The notes under the pieces are model-generated. The model did not search any database. It saw only the letters and a list, made by a program, of their open reading frames with translations, and had not been told where the DNA came from. From contig CAYMNQ010000001.1 of assembly GCA_964391865.1 (NCBI GenBank), positions 682,001-746,000 of the forward strand: a DNA stretch of 64,000 nucleotides, written 5' to 3'. Position 1 is the stretch's first letter, and each line of letters begins with the position of its first letter. This document shows, one piece after another, positions 62,512 through 64,000 of the stretch. This stretch comes from DASZQL01 sp964391865 (GTDB taxonomy: Bacteria; Planctomycetota; Phycisphaerae; Phycisphaerales; UBA1924). Both the position numbers and the translations under genes were made by a program.

Positions 62512-63924
62512 TCACCCGCGCCGGAACGAGAACTTCGTCGGCACGCTCACCGGCTTGCCGCCGACTTCGAGCAGCGGGTACGCGAGGAAATTGATCGGGC
62601 CCGACGCGGGGGCCGGGTTCAGAACGAGGTCGCGCCCGCGGCTGAGTTCGATGCGGTTCGCCGGGTGACGCCCGAAGTAGTACGACGAGAGCGGGCCGTG
62701 CTTGTCCGCTTCGCTGAGATCGACGGGCCACCACTTGCCCTCGGCGAAGAACTCGGCCCAGCAGTGATAGCCGTCGATGCCGCCCGAATCGCGCTCGGAG
62801 GGGATCGACGCGCCGATGGCGAAGCGCGCCGGCAGCCCCGCCGCGCGGCAGAGCGCGATGAAATACGCGTGGAAATCGGTGCAGTTGCCGCTCTTCGCGT
62901 CGCAGGCGCGGAGCGCGTCGCCCTTGCCCCAGCCCACGCCGTACTTCTGATAGCGGAACTCATCGATCGTGTGATCGAAGATGGCGCGGGCGCGGGCGAG
63001 TTCGCCCTCCTTGCCGGCGGTGACGCCCGTCGCCAGTTCGCGGAACAGCGGCGCATCGGGCACGAGTTTCTCCGCGCCGAGCGACGCGGCGGCGGCCCGC
63101 GCGTCGCCCGCGTAGGGCGGCTTCTCGACCCGGCGCACGCCGAAGCGCATCGAGACGGTCTTCCCGCTGTCCGCCGGCGTGAGCGCGAGTGTCATCACGC
63201 GATTGCCGAGCTGATCGGTCAGCATGGCGCGTTCGCCCGGCGCGGCGATCTCCTTGACCTCGACGGTCTGGAACTCGTCGGTGTCTGGGATGGGCAGCCA
63301 CATGCGCGCGTCGGCGTCGAGCTTCGGCAGCGTGGCTTCGTAGATGAACTCGAACGAATCCGGCTCGCGCCGCACGCCGAGGAGCGCTTCGCCCGCGCCG
63401 TCGAAGGGCACGCGCTCCCAGGTGTCGTCGTCGTTCTGCTGCCAGACGTAATACGGCTGGCCGTTGAGTTTGTGGACGAGCGTCTCGGTCACGGTCATCG
63501 CCGCCGCGTCGCCCTCGAGGAAGAAATCGACGTCGTACACATTGCCGTCGATGTTCGCGAGGTCGACGCACGCGAAGTGCCGCCCGGGCCCGAGATTCGC
63601 GAGGTACTCCGTGTGCACGCGGACGAGTTTCAATCGCAGCGGCTTGCCCTCGAACTCGACCGGGAAGAATCCGTCGTTCTTCTGCTTCACGCCCGCGATG
63701 TGCCGCTCGATGCCCGCCTGGATGTCGGCGGTCATGACTTCGGACACGCTCGATGTCGCGCCGATGGCGATGCGGTGGTGATGCCCGGCGCAGCCGCCCG
63801 AGCATGCGCCCGAATCAGCGAGGCTGCTGTCCGGAGATCGGCACGCCGACACCGCGCCCGCGGCAACCAGCGCCGCGCCAATGACCAGAACGCCCGACAC
63901 GGATGAACCGCCGTGCTTTCGCAT
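62512..63924 (-). CDS. Transglutaminase-like lipoprotein
   Basis: The 470-residue protein starts with a signal sequence ending AVSAC, a probable lipobox, then a Cys/His-rich stretch (ACSGGCAGHHH). A beta-rich N-terminal part precedes the transglutaminase-like core. The catalytic triad is visible as Cys348 (GNCTDFH), His387 (GYHCWAEFF) and Asp402 (PVDLSEAD). Members act as proteases, amidases or crosslinkers in the periplasm. The start at 63924 is the Met before the signal sequence. It has no operon partner within the window. Confidence 0.88.
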   Translation of the reverse strand: MRKHGGSSVSGVLVIGAALVAAGAVSACRSPDSSLADSGACSGGCAGHHHRIAIGATSSVSEVMTADIQAGIERHIAGVKQKNDGFFPVEFEGKPLRLKLVRVHTEYLANLGPGRHFACVDLANIDGNVYDVDFFLEGDAAAMTVTETLVHKLNGQPYYVWQQNDDDTWERVPFDGAGEALLGVRREPDSFEFIYEATLPKLDADARMWLPIPDTDEFQTVEVKEIAAPGERAMLTDQLGNRVMTLALTPADSGKTVSMRFGVRRVEKPPYAGDARAAAASLGAEKLVPDAPLFRELATGVTAGKEGELARARAIFDHTIDEFRYQKYGVGWGKGDALRACDAKSGNCTDFHAYFIALCRAAGLPARFAIGASIPSERDSGGIDGYHCWAEFFAEGKWWPVDLSEADKHGPLSSYYFGRHPANRIELSRGRDLVLNPAPASGPINFLAYPLLEVGGKPVSVPTKFSFRRG

Positions 63925-64000
63925 GATGACCGCTTCCTCGACGCGCGCACCGACAGGCCGCTCCGGCGGCCGCTTTGATTCAAGAGAGAATAGCCCGGCC

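Overview
The window is high-GC bacterial chromosome and most resembles a member of the Planctomycetota, probably class Phycisphaerae. This rests on the style of the secreted proteins: three end in a PEP-CTERM-like tail (P-x-P, a short hydrophobic helix, then RRR/RRRR) and two end in dockerin-like D-x-D-x-D-G repeats. The very G+C-rich codon use fits the same assignment. No rRNA is present, so taxonomy is an inference.

Layout. 1-8026: a lipoyl-free assortment of housekeeping genes (tRNA-Cys, tRNA-Arg, HDAC-family deacylase, an orphan peptide-ABC ATPase coupled to a YgfZ-like protein, rsmA, a HAD phosphatase, an APH-like kinase). 8016-11504: three secreted proteins (dockerin-tailed protein, trypsin-like protease, vanadium-haloperoxidase-like protein). 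11889-15495: fabI, an MDR oxidoreductase and an MFS exporter. 15558-22669: a tightly overlapped minus-strand lipid-modification operon (desaturase, FAD oxidoreductase, DUF1365, CFA synthase, DUF2878, DUF1295, second CFA-type methyltransferase), interrupted by one opposite-strand DUF1475 gene. 22795-28026: a five-heme cytochrome with dockerin-like tail, an SGNH/TPR membrane protein and a small exported protein. 28371-33858: signalling genes (Hpt protein, response regulator-GGDEF, DUF58, an EamA transporter, a heme-c chemoreceptor). 34000-40223: penicillin-acylase family hydrolase, TPR lipoprotein, spondin-like secreted protein, ECF sigma factor with a zinc-finger anti-sigma. 40466-49519: rpoB, a lipoprotein gene, rpoC. 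49788-60022: PilZ protein, membrane protein, gyrA, STAS protein, DUF6065-like protein, a TIGR02391-family island, coaE and rho. 60187-63924: two coupled unknown genes, a repeat-rich noncoding stretch, a STAS protein and a transglutaminase-like lipoprotein.

How the genes work together. The clearest functional unit is the lipid operon, in which six consecutive stop/start pairs overlap by four bases (ATGA or GTGA) except across the DUF2878-DUF1295 gap. Its enzymes together suggest desaturation, methylation or cyclopropanation and further oxidation of membrane acyl chains. A second theme is c-di-GMP and phosphorelay signalling: a GGDEF response regulator with an intact inhibitory site, a lone Hpt protein, a PilZ protein with intact ligand motifs, and two STAS proteins.

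Most unusual features. (1) Rho carries a roughly 215-residue Gln/Asn/Gly/His-rich N-terminal extension that looks prion-like. (2) rpoB and rpoC are separated by a lipoprotein gene, and a perfect hairpin sits just before rpoC. (3) A phased heptanucleotide repeat family occurs at three places, including 19 consecutive units before a STAS gene and a short run inside the DUF58 coding sequence. (4) The lipid operon contains an opposing membrane-protein gene. (5) A chemoreceptor has a CxxCH heme-c motif in its sensor domain. No CRISPR array, IS element, integrase or prophage was seen.
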